From Onthophagus taurus (Eukaryota; Arthropoda; Insecta; Coleoptera; Scarabaeidae), in NCBI RefSeq assembly GCF_036711975.1, contig NW_027248939.1, forward strand, positions 186,001-250,000: a stretch of DNA of 64,000 nt. The letters run 5' to 3'. Of this stretch, positions 52,719 to 63,509 are shown piece after piece (position 1 is the stretch's first letter; each line of letters starts with the position of its first letter). The translations under genes were made by a program, and so were the position numbers. The notes under the pieces are model-generated. The model worked only from the letters and a program-made list of their open reading frames with translations. It searched no databases and was not told the origin of the DNA.

Positions 52719-54255
52719 CCTCCTTCCTTAAGTTCGGACTTCTTATCTTGAAGGACGACTGAAGATTTATCTTCTATTCTTAGGCTTCTTGATAATTTTC
52801 TTTTCAAATAATATTTTCGTAATTTGATCACTGACAGTATTAATACAATAACAATAACAAAGTATAATATAACATAATGAGCTGTATTGTTATGTTCTAA
52901 ATTTAAATGTTTTTCTTGTAATTCTATATTTATTTCCTTTAATTTAACAATGCTATGCTTTTCTGAATTAGTAACATTTATCATTCCAATATAAAATTGA
53001 TATTCTTTTAAAATTGTTTCATAATTTTGAATTATAATTTCATTAATTTGATATTTACAATCATTTGATTTTTTTTATAATATAGGTACCTAACAATACA
53101 TGATATTTGACATTTTTATTACATTGTTCTCTCAATTTTTGTTCTTTGTTAGAAATTATAACATACATTTGTGGAGTTTCAATAAATGTTAATGATTGAG
53201 ATTCTATTCTTTTAAATGCACAATTTTGTATTTTTGATTGAGTAACTAATTCGAATTCACATTGATCTTTAGATTTTTGTTTTGTTTGTTCTGTACATAA
53301 ATATTGATTTGGAATAATTTCTTTACATTGTTTATTTATTAACAAATAATCGTCTTTACCAATAGCAATATAATTATAATTATTTTCAATCATATAAGTT
53401 TTGTTTTTAATTATTATTGGAATAGGGTACAAATTATACAATTGACACTGAACTGTTTCCACAATAGGAACTTGAATAATAAAATTGTATGTGTTTTGGT
53501 ACCAATATGCTTTGATTTGAATTAAGCTTTCAATAATAAGAGTGTTTTCTACTAAAACGTTAAATGGAAATTTATGTTGTTCATCTAAATGAAATTGTTG
53601 TATTGCTTTAATTAATTCTTTCGGCTCTATTAACATAGCATGAAGAATATTCCTTTTAGCAAGATTAATTATTTCAATCAAATCACGTAATTTATTGGAA
53701 AAAGAGAGGAGATTCTCAGCTAATGTATTTATTTTATCTAATGTGAACAATTTCTCATTAGAATCCATTAAATTATTTAAATGTTTTTCAATAATTATGA
53801 AGTTTGAATTTATTTTATTAGTAGTTTCATTTATTAGCTGGAAGTTTTTATTTATCATATTTCCATTTTTAATTAAATCATTTATAATATTATCATATTT
53901 TTCTGCATCTTGTGCATCTAAGTTTCCCGTAATAAATTTAATTGCTGAACCTAAAAAGTTTGCTAGCCCTCTTTTCTTTCTAGAGGTTGGCATTAATGTA
54001 TTAATTTGATTGTGAACAGTATCTTTTAATTTTATGATTACTTGTAATTTAATCCTATAATTATTATCTTTGTTTGATTTATTTTCCTTAATAAATTCTA
54101 ATGCATAATTACTTAAATAACGATTTATCTCTAAAACTCGTTTTAAATCTATTCTAATAAATATTTTAGCGGTACTTAAGGTGTTGTACGCTGTGCCTAA
54201 ATTTATCGCGATTACTCCGTTTGGATCGGTGACTCGCTCGATTGATGCGATACAT
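52706..54255 (-). pseudogene. env glycoprotein of gypsy element B, frame-broken
   Basis: A splice-acceptor-like TTTTTCCAG precedes 54255, and the frame is open from there. The ectodomain contains a furin-type site RKKR followed by a fusion-peptide-like GLANFLGSAIKFITG near 53975-53930. This is the arrangement of insect errantivirus Env and baculovirus F proteins. A long helical region follows. At an A8 run near 53065-53072 the frame is lost, and a stop follows at about 53061. The missing C-terminal part, with a transmembrane segment (VILYFVIVIVLILSVI), is in the +1 frame at 52706-52984. The break looks like a one-base insertion in the run. Confidence 0.8.
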
Positions 54256-54398
54256 CTGGAAAAAGATGAATCTTAAGCTCTTGTGAATGTACAATTTTTG
54301 TTTTTAATTTGGCTTTTGGATTTAAAGGTTGAATTTCGCATTTATTATGCTCTAACAATTTTGTAATGGTATAGGGACCATGATATAGGACATTGGTT

Positions 54399-57068
54399 TT
54401 ATTTCCCTTTTGCTGTTTTCCAGAATACTGTCATACCGATTTTTAATGGTTGACTTTTACGTTTTTCGTTTACTTTAGCTGTAATCTTTTCTTTGTTTTG
54501 AATTAATCGGTTAGATAAGCTTTCATATAATGCTTTGCTTAATAACCTATGTTGTTGTATGTAATCTTCATATAGTTTTGCCTGATAATCTAAATTTATA
54601 GGGTCGTTTGCAGCTGTTCTGCCAAAAATAAGTTCAAATGGGGTAAATTTGCTACTAGAATGAATAGATGAATTGTAAGCTAATAATGCTCTGTCCATAG
54701 CTTCATCTTTATTTAAATCTTGATGTATTAATTTTAATATTCGAAAATGTTCATTTAACGTTGAATGTAAACGTTCTATGTCCGCGTTAGACTCATGATG
54801 ACCTGGGGTACCAGTATGTAAATTTATTTGATATAATTTCATTAATTCCGCGATAACTTTATTTTTAAATTCGGTGCCATTATCAGAAATAATCCGTTTT
54901 GGTATACCGAAATTTGAAAAGAATTTTATTAACATTCGAGTAATTTCAATTGCTGTTCTGTCTTGCACTTTATATGCTTGTGCATATTTTGAAAATTTAT
55001 CTATTAAGGTTAGAAACTGAAAATTATCTATTTTGAAAATATCTATGTGAATTATCTCAAATGGTTTAGAAGGTGTTTCTGTAATTTCTAATGCCGGTTT
55101 GTTTGGGTGTCTTTCGTATTTACATTTTTGACATATTTCACAGTTATTTATGAATTTAGCTACTTGTTGTTGTAAATTTTTCAAATGGAAATTTCTTTTT
55201 ATTCTTTCAATTGTTTCTGTAATTCCGCGATGGTTTGTTTTACCTTCATGATTTTGTATAATAATTTCTAATTGTTTTTCACGGTCTTTTATTATTTCTA
55301 CTCTTTTAGTGCATCGTGTTATTTTTAATGAATTTCTGTTAAAATGATTTAAATAAATTTGACTTAAAAGCTTATAAATTTCGTCATTACAAAATACGTA
55401 AATATGATTTTCACCTGCGTAATCTTTCAATACGTTAATTAATTCGTTTTTAGCTTTTTCGCGATTTAAATGTATTACATAAATTTTCTTTTGACCTAAA
55501 GTTATCTCAATATTACTCGGTAAATTATGGCTATAGAAGAAAAATTGAATTGGTTTTATATCGATGGGATCATTGGATATTGGAATTAATTCCTCATGTT
55601 CGCTAACTTGGTTGCTATTAAGGCTACTACTATATTCTGTACCTGCTTGTGCTTTTTCTGATTCTCTGTCACTAATTACATTGATTTCATCTAATTTTAT
55701 TCTGCTTAAAGCGTCCGCATTACTATTAATTTTTCCTTTTTTATAAATTATTGTGTATTGATATTCTTGTAAATATACTTTCCATCTTTGCATTTTTAAA
55801 TTATTATCTTTTAATTTGTGAAGCCACAATAAGGGTTTGTGATCGGTTACTAATGTGAAATGAGTGCCATAAATATAGGGCCTAAATTGTTTACATGCGT
55901 AAATTATTGCTAAGAATTCTTTTTCAATAGTAGAATAATTTATTTCGCTTTTAGATAGTGTTCGAGATGCATAAGCAATAGGTTTATCTTTTCCTATTGT
56001 GCCTTGGCTTAATATTGCGCCGATAGTATAATTGCTCGCGTCTGTTGTTATAATAAAATGTTTGTTGAAATCGGGGTATTGCAAAATAGGATCATTACAT
56101 AAAAGTTCCTTACATTTTTTAAAACAATCAATATATTCTTTATTCAAAATAACCTGTTCATTTTCAGCTAAATATTTTGTCATTGGTTTTAGAATTTTTG
56201 CATAATCTTTAATAAATCGTCTATAATAACCTAATAAGCCGGTAAATGCTTTTATTTCTGTTTTTGTTTTAGGTATGGGATATTTCTTAATGCTTTCTAT
56301 TTTGCTGGGATCTGGTCTTACGCCTTTATCCGTAATCAAATGACCTAAATATTTGATTTCTTTCTTTAAAAATTCACATTTATTCAAATTAAGTTTTACA
56401 CCGTTTTCTGAAAGTCTCTGAAATACTTGTTCTAATCTGTTTTTATGTTCTTGTAATGAAGTAGAGTAAATAATTATGTCATCTAAATAAATTTGACAAA
56501 TATCGTCTGTTAATCCGCGTAAAATGTTATTCATTGCTCTTTGAAAAGTGCTTGGAGCATTGCATAACCCAAAAGGCATGCGATTAAATTCATATAATCC
56601 TTTATCTGTAATGAAAGCTGTTTTATTTTTGTCTTCTTCTTTTACTTCAATTTGGTGGTAGCCTGAAGCTAGATCTAAACTTGTAAAATAATTTGCCCTT
56701 CCTAATCTATCTAATATTTCTGAAATGTTCGGTAATGGATATATATCTTTAATTGTGTTTTCATTAAGCCTGCGATAATCTATCACTAATCGCCATTTTT
56801 GTTCGCCAGAATGATCTATTTTTTTAGGTACCAAAGATATTGGTGATGCCTAAGGACTGTTACTATTTCTTATAATTCCATGTTTTAACATTTTATCAAT
56901 TTGTTTATTTATTTCTACTTTATGTGCATACGGTTTTCTGTACGGTTTTTGATAAATTGGGGTTTCATTACTTAATTTAATTTCATGTTTAATATTTGAA
57001 TGAAATGTTAACGATAAATCATCGTGATGGACAATATTTTTATATTTTAACATTAAGTTTGTTATCAT
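54399..57068 (-). pseudogene. pol of gypsy element B: RT, RNase H, integrase, with one nonsense codon
   Basis: The 811-residue frame 54399-56834 carries RT (WRLVIDYRRLNENT, SLDLASGYHQIEV, IYLDDIIIYS), RNase H (TTDASNYTIGAILSQ, IEKEFLAIIYACKQF, TDHKPLLWLH) and integrase. The integrase has a zinc domain with CEICQKC, and catalytic Asp residues in HIDIFKIDNF and ISDNGTEFKN, with Glu in the HESNADIERLH segment. Immediately upstream (56850-57068) the frame continues through QIDKMLKHGIIRNSNSP. It is split only by a TAG codon at about 56848. All catalytic motifs are otherwise intact. Confidence 0.9.
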
Positions 57069-57204
57069 ATCTTTTTCTTCTTTATTTAAATGTGACGTAC
57101 TTAATTGTTTTTTATTGCCTGATTTTGCATTTGATTTATGTATCGTTCATTTAATAACATATCTTTATTTGAATTTTGAAAATTAATCTCGTCAAATTTA
57201 TCGT

Positions 57205-57738
57205 CTATTCTGATGCTAAATAATTACAAGGAAATTGAATAGGATATTCGTTAAAATTTGCGATTTCTATTAATGTTTCGTGTTGGTTTACGGATACTAA
57301 TGAATTTGGAATTTCTACACCTTTTAAAATTACTCTATAACTTACTAAAACTTCTCCATTATTAACTTGAATAGATACTTTTACAATTTGTCTTGTTCTA
57401 GGTGATAGTTTAATTATGGGGTTATTTAAATTGAAATCAATAGTGGTATATCTAGTTGTTAATTTGTTGGTTTTAAAATCTAAATTAGCTTGAAATTTTG
57501 ATAGTAAATCGGATCCTACTAATCCATCATATTCAGAGTGAAATTCAACAATGTTGTATACATGTGTATCATATGGATCTTTAAATGTTTCTAAACTGGG
57601 GATTCTAATTTTATAACTATTCTTTGTAATTCCGTGCATAGTTTTTATATAATGTGGATCATAAATTAAATAACTCAGAAAATATTTTTCAACTAAACGT
57701 GGTGACATTATTGAAGATGTCGCACCTGTGTCTAACAA
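57205..57738 (-). pseudogene. protease of gypsy element B
   Basis: The frame opens with MLDTGATSSIMSPRLV, the aspartic protease active site, and continues with GLVGSDLLSKFQANLD. It is closed by a stop at about 57205. The stretch 57069-57204 needs two frame changes to reach RT. Confidence 0.8.
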
Positions 57739-57800
57739 AAATTTTGAATTATTTAATTCTGGAATAATTATATACGGTAATTTTGTTTCTTGTGTTACGT

Positions 57801-59084
57801 TTATTTCGAAGGTTTCGAACTGGTCGAGGCTTCTAAACGAAAATTTACATTTTCTAATTCGTTGTCATTGTCGGGTTCTGAATTATCGTAAAATTCGGGA
57901 TAATTTTCTTGTGAAAATTGTAGATTGTCTGTACTGTCTTCAGTATCTACGTATTGAAAATATTGACCTGTATTTTCATCGTAAAATAAATTATCATTTG
58001 TGTCAAAATCTGATTGCACTGATTGGGTATCATTAGGAATTTCTACGTTATTTAACATATTTCTTGGTCTTTTTAATGGAAATTTCATTGCAGAGAATGA
58101 AGGATCTATATCCATCTTTTCTGGTTTTGGATAATTTTGTTTAAAAAATTGGTTTGATTGATTTTGGAATTGGTTTGGTTGATTTTGAAATTGTTTTGGT
58201 TGATTTTGAAAATTATTTGGAAATTGATTTCGTTGAAATACTGGTCTTATATTTTTTCCTGATTTTGTTAATTGATATGTTTTATTAAATCCTTGTGATG
58301 GATATTGTTGTTTAAAGTTAAATTGATTTGGTGTTCTAAAATTTTGTTGAAAATTAAAAGGTTTTTCGGATGGAATTCGTACTGGAATAAATAATGGCTT
58401 TTTATAATTAAAATTTTGATTTTGATTTTGTGATTGCATTCTTAAATTTCCTGGAATTTTTGGAATTGTTTTTGGTGAATTTAAAGAATTTAATTGGGAT
58501 GGTTGTTTACAAAGATAGAGCCAATTTTGTCTTTCTAATACGAAAGACATAGCTTCTTCTAAACTTGTAGGGTTTTTATTATAACTTGTTTCGCCAAAAC
58601 TTTCATTTTGCATTAAATTTCTCAAATAAGTTTTTAAAGCAGTTTGTTTATACATGTCTGATTTTAATGTATCGTCTAGATTTTCTAATTTAACTTTAGT
58701 TAATAACAAGTTTAATGATTCCCTAATTCTGTTTCCTAAGCTATATGGATTTTCGTCTTTAATTGGTGTGATGTGCATTAAGTCTGTTAAAAGACAATCT
58801 TCTGTTCTTTGATCGGAATAATTTAAATTTAAACAAATTTTGATTTCCTGCCATGTTCTGAGCTCTCGAGAAGCAATTAAAGCTTGTGCCTCATCTATAA
58901 ATTTACCTTTGATAATTTTAATTATAAAAGAATTTATGGGATTATTTCGATCTGCTGTATCATAATAAGTTCTAATAAATTCTTCGACAGATTCGATAAA
59001 AATTGGTAAAACAATGGGGTTGCCATCAAAATTTGGTATGGCATTGACCTCTGTAGGTGTAATTGAAGCTCTTGTATAAGGCAT
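57801..59084 (-). CDS. gag of gypsy element B
   Basis: The best start is the ATG at 59084 (MPYTRASITPTEVNAIPNFDG, here given in part: MPYTRASITP), giving 427 residues. The frame itself is open upstream. A helical capsid-like part is followed by a Gln/Asn/Phe-rich tail with QNQPNQFQNQ repeats in place of zinc knuckles, as in the 17.6/297 group. The C-terminus is acidic. A GTAAGT at about 59161-59156 on the minus strand could be the donor for spliced env mRNA. Confidence 0.82.
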   Translation of the reverse strand: MPYTRASITPTEVNAIPNFDGNPIVLPIFIESVEEFIRTYYDTADRNNPINSFIIKIIKGKFIDEAQALIASRELRTWQEIKICLNLNYSDQRTEDCLLTDLMHITPIKDENPYSLGNRIRESLNLLLTKVKLENLDDTLKSDMYKQTALKTYLRNLMQNESFGETSYNKNPTSLEEAMSFVLERQNWLYLCKQPSQLNSLNSPKTIPKIPGNLRMQSQNQNQNFNYKKPLFIPVRIPSEKPFNFQQNFRTPNQFNFKQQYPSQGFNKTYQLTKSGKNIRPVFQRNQFPNNFQNQPKQFQNQPNQFQNQSNQFFKQNYPKPEKMDIDPSFSAMKFPLKRPRNMLNNVEIPNDTQSVQSDFDTNDNLFYDENTGQYFQYVDTEDSTDNLQFSQENYPEFYDNSEPDNDNELENVNFRLEASTSSKPSK

Positions 59085-59198
59085 TTCGGTATCAAAACGC
59101 AAATTTAGATTGTTTAAAGATTCAATTAATGACTCAATAGTGGAAAAAGTAAAGTACTTACAATGTAACGCCAATAATTAAGTTGTATAAAATGATTT

Positions 59199-59495
59199 TC
59201 ATTGAAATTTGGAAGTTTTCTTTCTTCGGGTTTCCTTTCTTCGGGTTTTCTTAAAAACTAAGTTGTTTTCTTCTTTGCTTTCGTGTGTTCTTTCGTTTGT
59301 TCGGAGTTCACCGATTTGAGGTTTCTCCTGGGATGGGGTTTTTCGGATTTTCTTTACAGGAAATTTTATTACTGTTATCCTTTCTTTTTGATGCTGGGAA
59401 ATTTTATCCACGGATCTGGGGGTTGTCGACAGTTCCAATTTGAGGTACTGTCTAGGTACTTCGTTGATACTTTTGTCGTTGAGGGCTGGAGTCAA
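59199..59495 (-). CDS. short leader ORF of gypsy element B (98 residues)
   Basis: A Lys/Arg/Glu-rich frame (FPVKKIRKTPSQEKPQIGEL) between the primer site and gag. No family was recognised. It may be a chance frame in the leader. Confidence 0.25.
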   Translation of the reverse strand: MTPALNDKSINEVPRQYLKLELSTTPRSVDKISQHQKERITVIKFPVKKIRKTPSQEKPQIGELRTNERTHESKEENNLVFKKTRRKETRRKKTSKFQ

Positions 59496-59606
59496 CGGCT
59501 TTGTTGGTTATCCACACTCAAACAGTTTTGTTAAAAATCGATTGAAGTCAAATCAAAACGATTTTCTCACTTCAAAACGATTACCGTGATCCTACTGACT
59601 GCGCCA

Positions 59607-59877
59607 GTTATGAGTTACAGCCGGGAGGTTGTATTTTTAAAAAATAACTTATTTATTTGTTTCGTAATCGCGTACACCAAAAGACCCTTATGAAGTTACC
59701 TTAATGAATATTGAATTAACAATGATTTTTATTATTCGGAAACGAACCTTATTTATACTCTTTTCTTATCTGTTTACAAAAAAGAAGTAATATGAGAAAG
59801 TTATTCATTATAAAAATACTATTCTACGTTTTATTATTATTATTTGTTTATGACGGGGCACCTGCTACCACATAACT
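59607..59877 (-). repeat. 5' LTR of gypsy element B
   Basis: Nearly identical to 52447-52718; the primer site is at 59606-59589 on the minus strand. Confidence 0.93.
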
Positions 59878-59881
59878 TATA

Positions 59882-60110
59882 TAAACTTGCAACATGGATT
59901 CCTACAACATCAATCCTGATAATAAGGCGAATGCCAAGATCTGCGTTGACTTGTTGAATATTATAAGTGCAAAGGCTTTCACGGCCGCTGTTAATTAAAT
60001 TAAAACTAAAACTAACACTAGCACTATCACTAGAACGAACAGTAGACCTAGAACTAGAAACTTTTGGGTTTTTTGAAAACAAAATTTAACGGTTCGGATG
60101 CCATGTGTGG
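59882..60110 (+). mobile_element. tail of the Penelope-like element after gypsy B
   Basis: It resumes the sequence cut at 52442 (one TATA copy removed) with acttgcaacATGGATTCCTA. A CA(C/T)TAG(A/C)AC-like short tandem stretch at about 60005-60055 follows. Confidence 0.5.
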
Positions 60111-60344
60111 TTTTATAGTTCATTTTTTTTATAATACCTGTCAAATTGTTGTAAAGTTGGCAAAATTTACAGGGAGTTTTGTTTTATGATGTTCTGAAGT
60201 AAATATGTCACACTAACGTTTGAGCTTTCGTTATTCAAAAAGAAAAGGTGCATAAAAAATGTTGTGGGGTGTTTATTTGCCATTTATTTACCTAGAAAAG
60301 GTGTTTTGTTCTATTTAATTACTATGTAGCACGTTTTTACAATA
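60111..60344. other. no gene seen
   Basis: AT-rich, without domain or repeat identified. Confidence 0.3.
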
Positions 60345-60555
60345 ATTCCTCGCATAACGAGCATAATTCGTTCCAGAATCTTACTCGTAATGAGAAATAC
60401 TCGTTAAGCGAAACAATGTTTCTTATACATATAAATAAGGGACACGCGTAGGGGAAGTCCTACGCGTGTCACTCGTTATGCGAAATATCGGTCGTTAACC
60501 GAGACAATTTTTTTACTCGTTATGAGACGTACTCGTTAAGCAAGGTTCCACTGTA
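60345..60555. mobile_element. MITE of mariner/Tigger type
   Basis: The sequence is built from inverted CTCGTTA(A/T)GCGA-type phrases and ends AAGGTTCCACTG before TA. The inner palindrome GACACGCGTAGG/CCTACGCGTGTC (about 60450-60480) gives a strong hairpin. No coding capacity. Confidence 0.55.
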
Positions 60556-61765
60556 CTTGGTTAAAATCGTATTTACCTAAACATTGATTACTATTTTGAC
60601 CTCAACTAGTTACTTACTGAAAATGTTACTAAAAATCAGGAAAACAACATACATTTTATAACGGTCCTAGATAATACCGACAGAAACCCTAAAAAATTTA
60701 CATTAACAAGTATTATAGAAAAAAAAACGAACTATAATGTCCGCAGAACGTGGTTAGTAAAAAAACAGCGAATTGTCTTTTTGAGTTTTTATTATTATCT
60801 CCTTAACTTTAACACAAGCTCGTATTCACTTATTCTATTTTGCTTATTTAACTACTTCTTGTTTACTTTAATTTACCATTGATATACATAAACTTCAACA
60901 CTCACCCTCAATGGTAAATCCAACCAATATTTTATAATTTATTTAAGAAACAAACTTAATTCTAAATTAGCGATCTAACATAGAACTTAAACTAATTGTA
61001 ACCCACATTTTAAACTAAAATTATTGAAAAATGTTACACATAATGGTTTGGTAAGGAAATCAGCTAGTTGCATGTTGGATGGTATGTATTTTAAAGTCAG
61101 AACATTTTCCTTAACCTTACTACGTATAAAATGAAAACGGATGTCTATATGTTTTAAACGTTTGTGAAACTCGGTTTTTTTTCATAAACGTTTTACTAAA
61201 TATTCCTTGTTTACCTTTAGGATCCCACTTCAGTCTTATTTCTTAAGGAATATGTACAGACACATTACAGCCAAAAGGTTTAAAGTGTTGTATCTTTACT
61301 GTTTTGTTGTGCCACAGCTCATATGAGCTTTTCAATTTTTGGGAACTAGAATCTGTTCGATTTAATATGTAAGTAACGGTATTTACCGTTAATCGATCTT
61401 TTTGCTGTGTAACAAGGTTGTTGCTGCCTCAACTAGGATTCTAATTTCCCTTTCTGGCCTTCCATTTTGTTGAGGTGTGTAAGCTACGGATCTCTGATGT
61501 CTAATACCTTTTTGTTCTAAACTCTCTCAAATGTCTTTATTTCTAAACTCTAATCCATTATCTGTCCTCAAAACTTCATTTTATGACTTGTTTCTCGCTC
61601 AGATAGGTTTATAAATTTTTCAATACATGACTTTACTTCAGATTTCCATTTAAATAAAGTACACGTACCTGTATGAGGAATAATCGTTCTTCAGGAGAAA
61701 AAAGTAGAGAGCGCCTCCCAGGGATGGATTTTCCATTGGACCACAAACATCCGCGTGTACCAATT

Positions 61766-62161
61766 CTAATTGTAATGTAGCTCTTGATTCACTATTTTTA
61801 AAAGGTAACTTATGTTGTTTTCCAACCAGGCAGTCTTCACATACAAAATTTTTTCAGTATCTACAAATTCTATTTTATTTTTTCTCAAAAATTCCCTGAC
61901 ATGCCAAATATTCTGATGAGCCAATTTGCAATGCCAACCTTTTAATGTGTCTACTGTTTTTGCTTGCATACATTGTGATATCAGGCCATTTTTACGGTCA
62001 GAACAACTGTCTTCATTTTGATCTGTAGTGTCATTGTGTTCAGAAACAGTTATTTTTGCTATGGATTCTGTCGAATTTTCCAGTGTGAACATCATTTTAT
62101 ACAATTTGTTTTCTCTTATTGCTACAGCTCTAATATTACCACCTTTATCTATAAATTGCAT
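61766..62161 (-). pseudogene. copia B integrase N-terminal part
   Basis: DTLKGWHCKLAHQNIWHVREFL is the copia pre-integrase zinc region; the expected C..C pair is partly lost. The frame ends without the catalytic core. Confidence 0.7.
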
Positions 62162-62445
62162 CTCGTATCATTTGGAGTCATAAAGCATCCTTTGTCAAGT
62201 GCACACCCAGCGGAAAAAAGGTTAAATTTTAATTTTCGAATGTAGAGCACATTTGAGAGAGTTGTTTCAATCAGTTTCTTAACATTGTAGGCACCCTTTT
62301 CACCATTTCCTAACTGAATCATTTTCCTTATTTTTAATTGACTCCTGTCTTTAAAAAGGTTTCTGTTCCATGACATGTGTTCGCTCGCTCCTGAATCGAG
62401 ACACCACTCCTTGCTTTTCATTTTATCTGTATACCATGAAGGCAT
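62149..62445 (-). pseudogene. copia B protease
   Basis: KSKEWCLDSGASEHMSWNRNLF holds the DSGA active site of copia proteases. LSNVLYIRKLKFNLFSAG is the conserved region beyond it. Confidence 0.78.
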
Positions 62446-63202
62446 TTGTCACATCTTTTTCCGAGATTAATTTTGATGAATTACCCTCACGTCCTTTGTT
62501 TTTAAACCAGCAACTCTGTACTGAATGGCCAGTTCTCTTGCATGCTTCACAGAACTTTTGACCTGTTCTTATATTTTTTGGTTCTACTTTATTTTTCTTT
62601 CTGTGAAAGCAGTTCTTTGCAATGTGGTTTGTCTTGGAGCAGATATAACACTGTTGTGGTGAATTATGGTTTTTTGAGCCTATCGATTTGGTTGCTAAAG
62701 CAGTAGTGTTATTTTCCAAGGGTTTAGACCTCTCTTCCTCCAACGACAGTCGTGAAGTGAGTTCTTCCAAATTTTGTTTATCCCCTGGCACAGATTCCCA
62801 AGCGGATCTAAATGTTTGAATTACCCCAGGAAGTGACATAAGAATTTTGGTCATTATCATTTTTTCTGAAAGTTCTTCGCCCATGGTTTTTATTTTTGTT
62901 TTTATATCTTCTACTTTTGATATAAACGTACTCACGGTACTGTTGAATTCGAGCATGGAGAATCTTTGCTGTAGGAGATGTACGCTAACAGCAGATTCCT
63001 TGTCATAGATGGCTTTTAGTTTTGTCCACATTTCCTTTGCTGTGCTACATGATAAAATATACGTCAATGGGTCTTGTTCCATTCTCGTAACAATTATTTG
63101 CTGAGCTTTGGCATCTTCCTCGATCCATTTTGTTAATTCCTCTCCGTTTGTTGGTTTTTGCTTTGATCCATCCACAATCTCAAAAAGACCACGACAGCCC
63201 AT
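62423..63202 (-). pseudogene. copia B gag
   Basis: It carries TYILSCSTAKEMWTKLKAIY and MIMTKILMSLPGVIQTFRSAW, the UBN2 gag pattern. A zinc knuckle CYICSKTNHIAKNC follows, then a second Cys/His group (CEACKRTGHSVQSC). The start is not certain: the frame continues upstream without ATG, and the first residues are missing. Confidence 0.78.
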
Positions 63203-63250
63203 CTCCTTGTCGTAGACCCTCGTGGCTTTTAAATGTTCTTGATAGATCTC

Positions 63251-63509
63251 GAGGTAGTGTTAATAACTTTTTTGAAGGTATAATAATTATGAAGAACGAG
63301 ATTAATAAAATCGATTTATTAGACGTAATTAGCAATTTAAGGGTAATGTTTTATGTTAACATTTCATTTTCTATAACTAAAAATATTTTCCTAAAACCCA
63401 CCTCAACACAACATAAATAAAACACAGCTTAATCAACAGATCTAATAGATACAATCTGAAAAATAAATATGTCCATTAAAAAGTTATTCATAATTTAATT
63501 CTTCACAAC
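63251..63509. other. no gene seen
   Basis: AT-rich spacer downstream of the reductase gene. No clear feature. Confidence 0.3.

Larger units (their letters stand above)
52447..59877 (-). mobile_element. gypsy-type LTR element B, errantivirus-like with env
   Basis: LTRs at 52447-52718 and 59607-59877 start AGTTAT and end ATAACT. They differ by one substitution and one homopolymer base. TATA flanks both sides (52443-52446, 59878-59881). On the minus strand the sequence after the 5' LTR, TGGCGCAGTCAGTAGGAT, resembles the tRNA-Ser primer site of the 17.6/297 group. Gene order is leader ORF, gag, pol, env. The near-identical LTRs indicate a young insertion, yet pol and env already contain breaks. 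Confidence 0.93.
60560..63250 (-). mobile_element. second copia-type element, truncated
   Basis: Minus-strand gag, protease and integrase start are readable (63202-61766). The pol region 61760-60910 is shortened and full of stops. A purine-rich TTGAGGGTGAG precedes TGTTGAAG (60901 on the minus strand), a typical copia polypurine tract and LTR start, so a 3' LTR lies to the left. The 5' LTR was not found. Confidence 0.75.

Noticed and set aside
53060-53090. Programmed frameshift in env at the A8 run
   Set aside because: The downstream frame is +1, whereas slippery A runs promote -1, and the -1 frame stops soon. A one-base insertion in the run explains it, in line with other lesions in the element.
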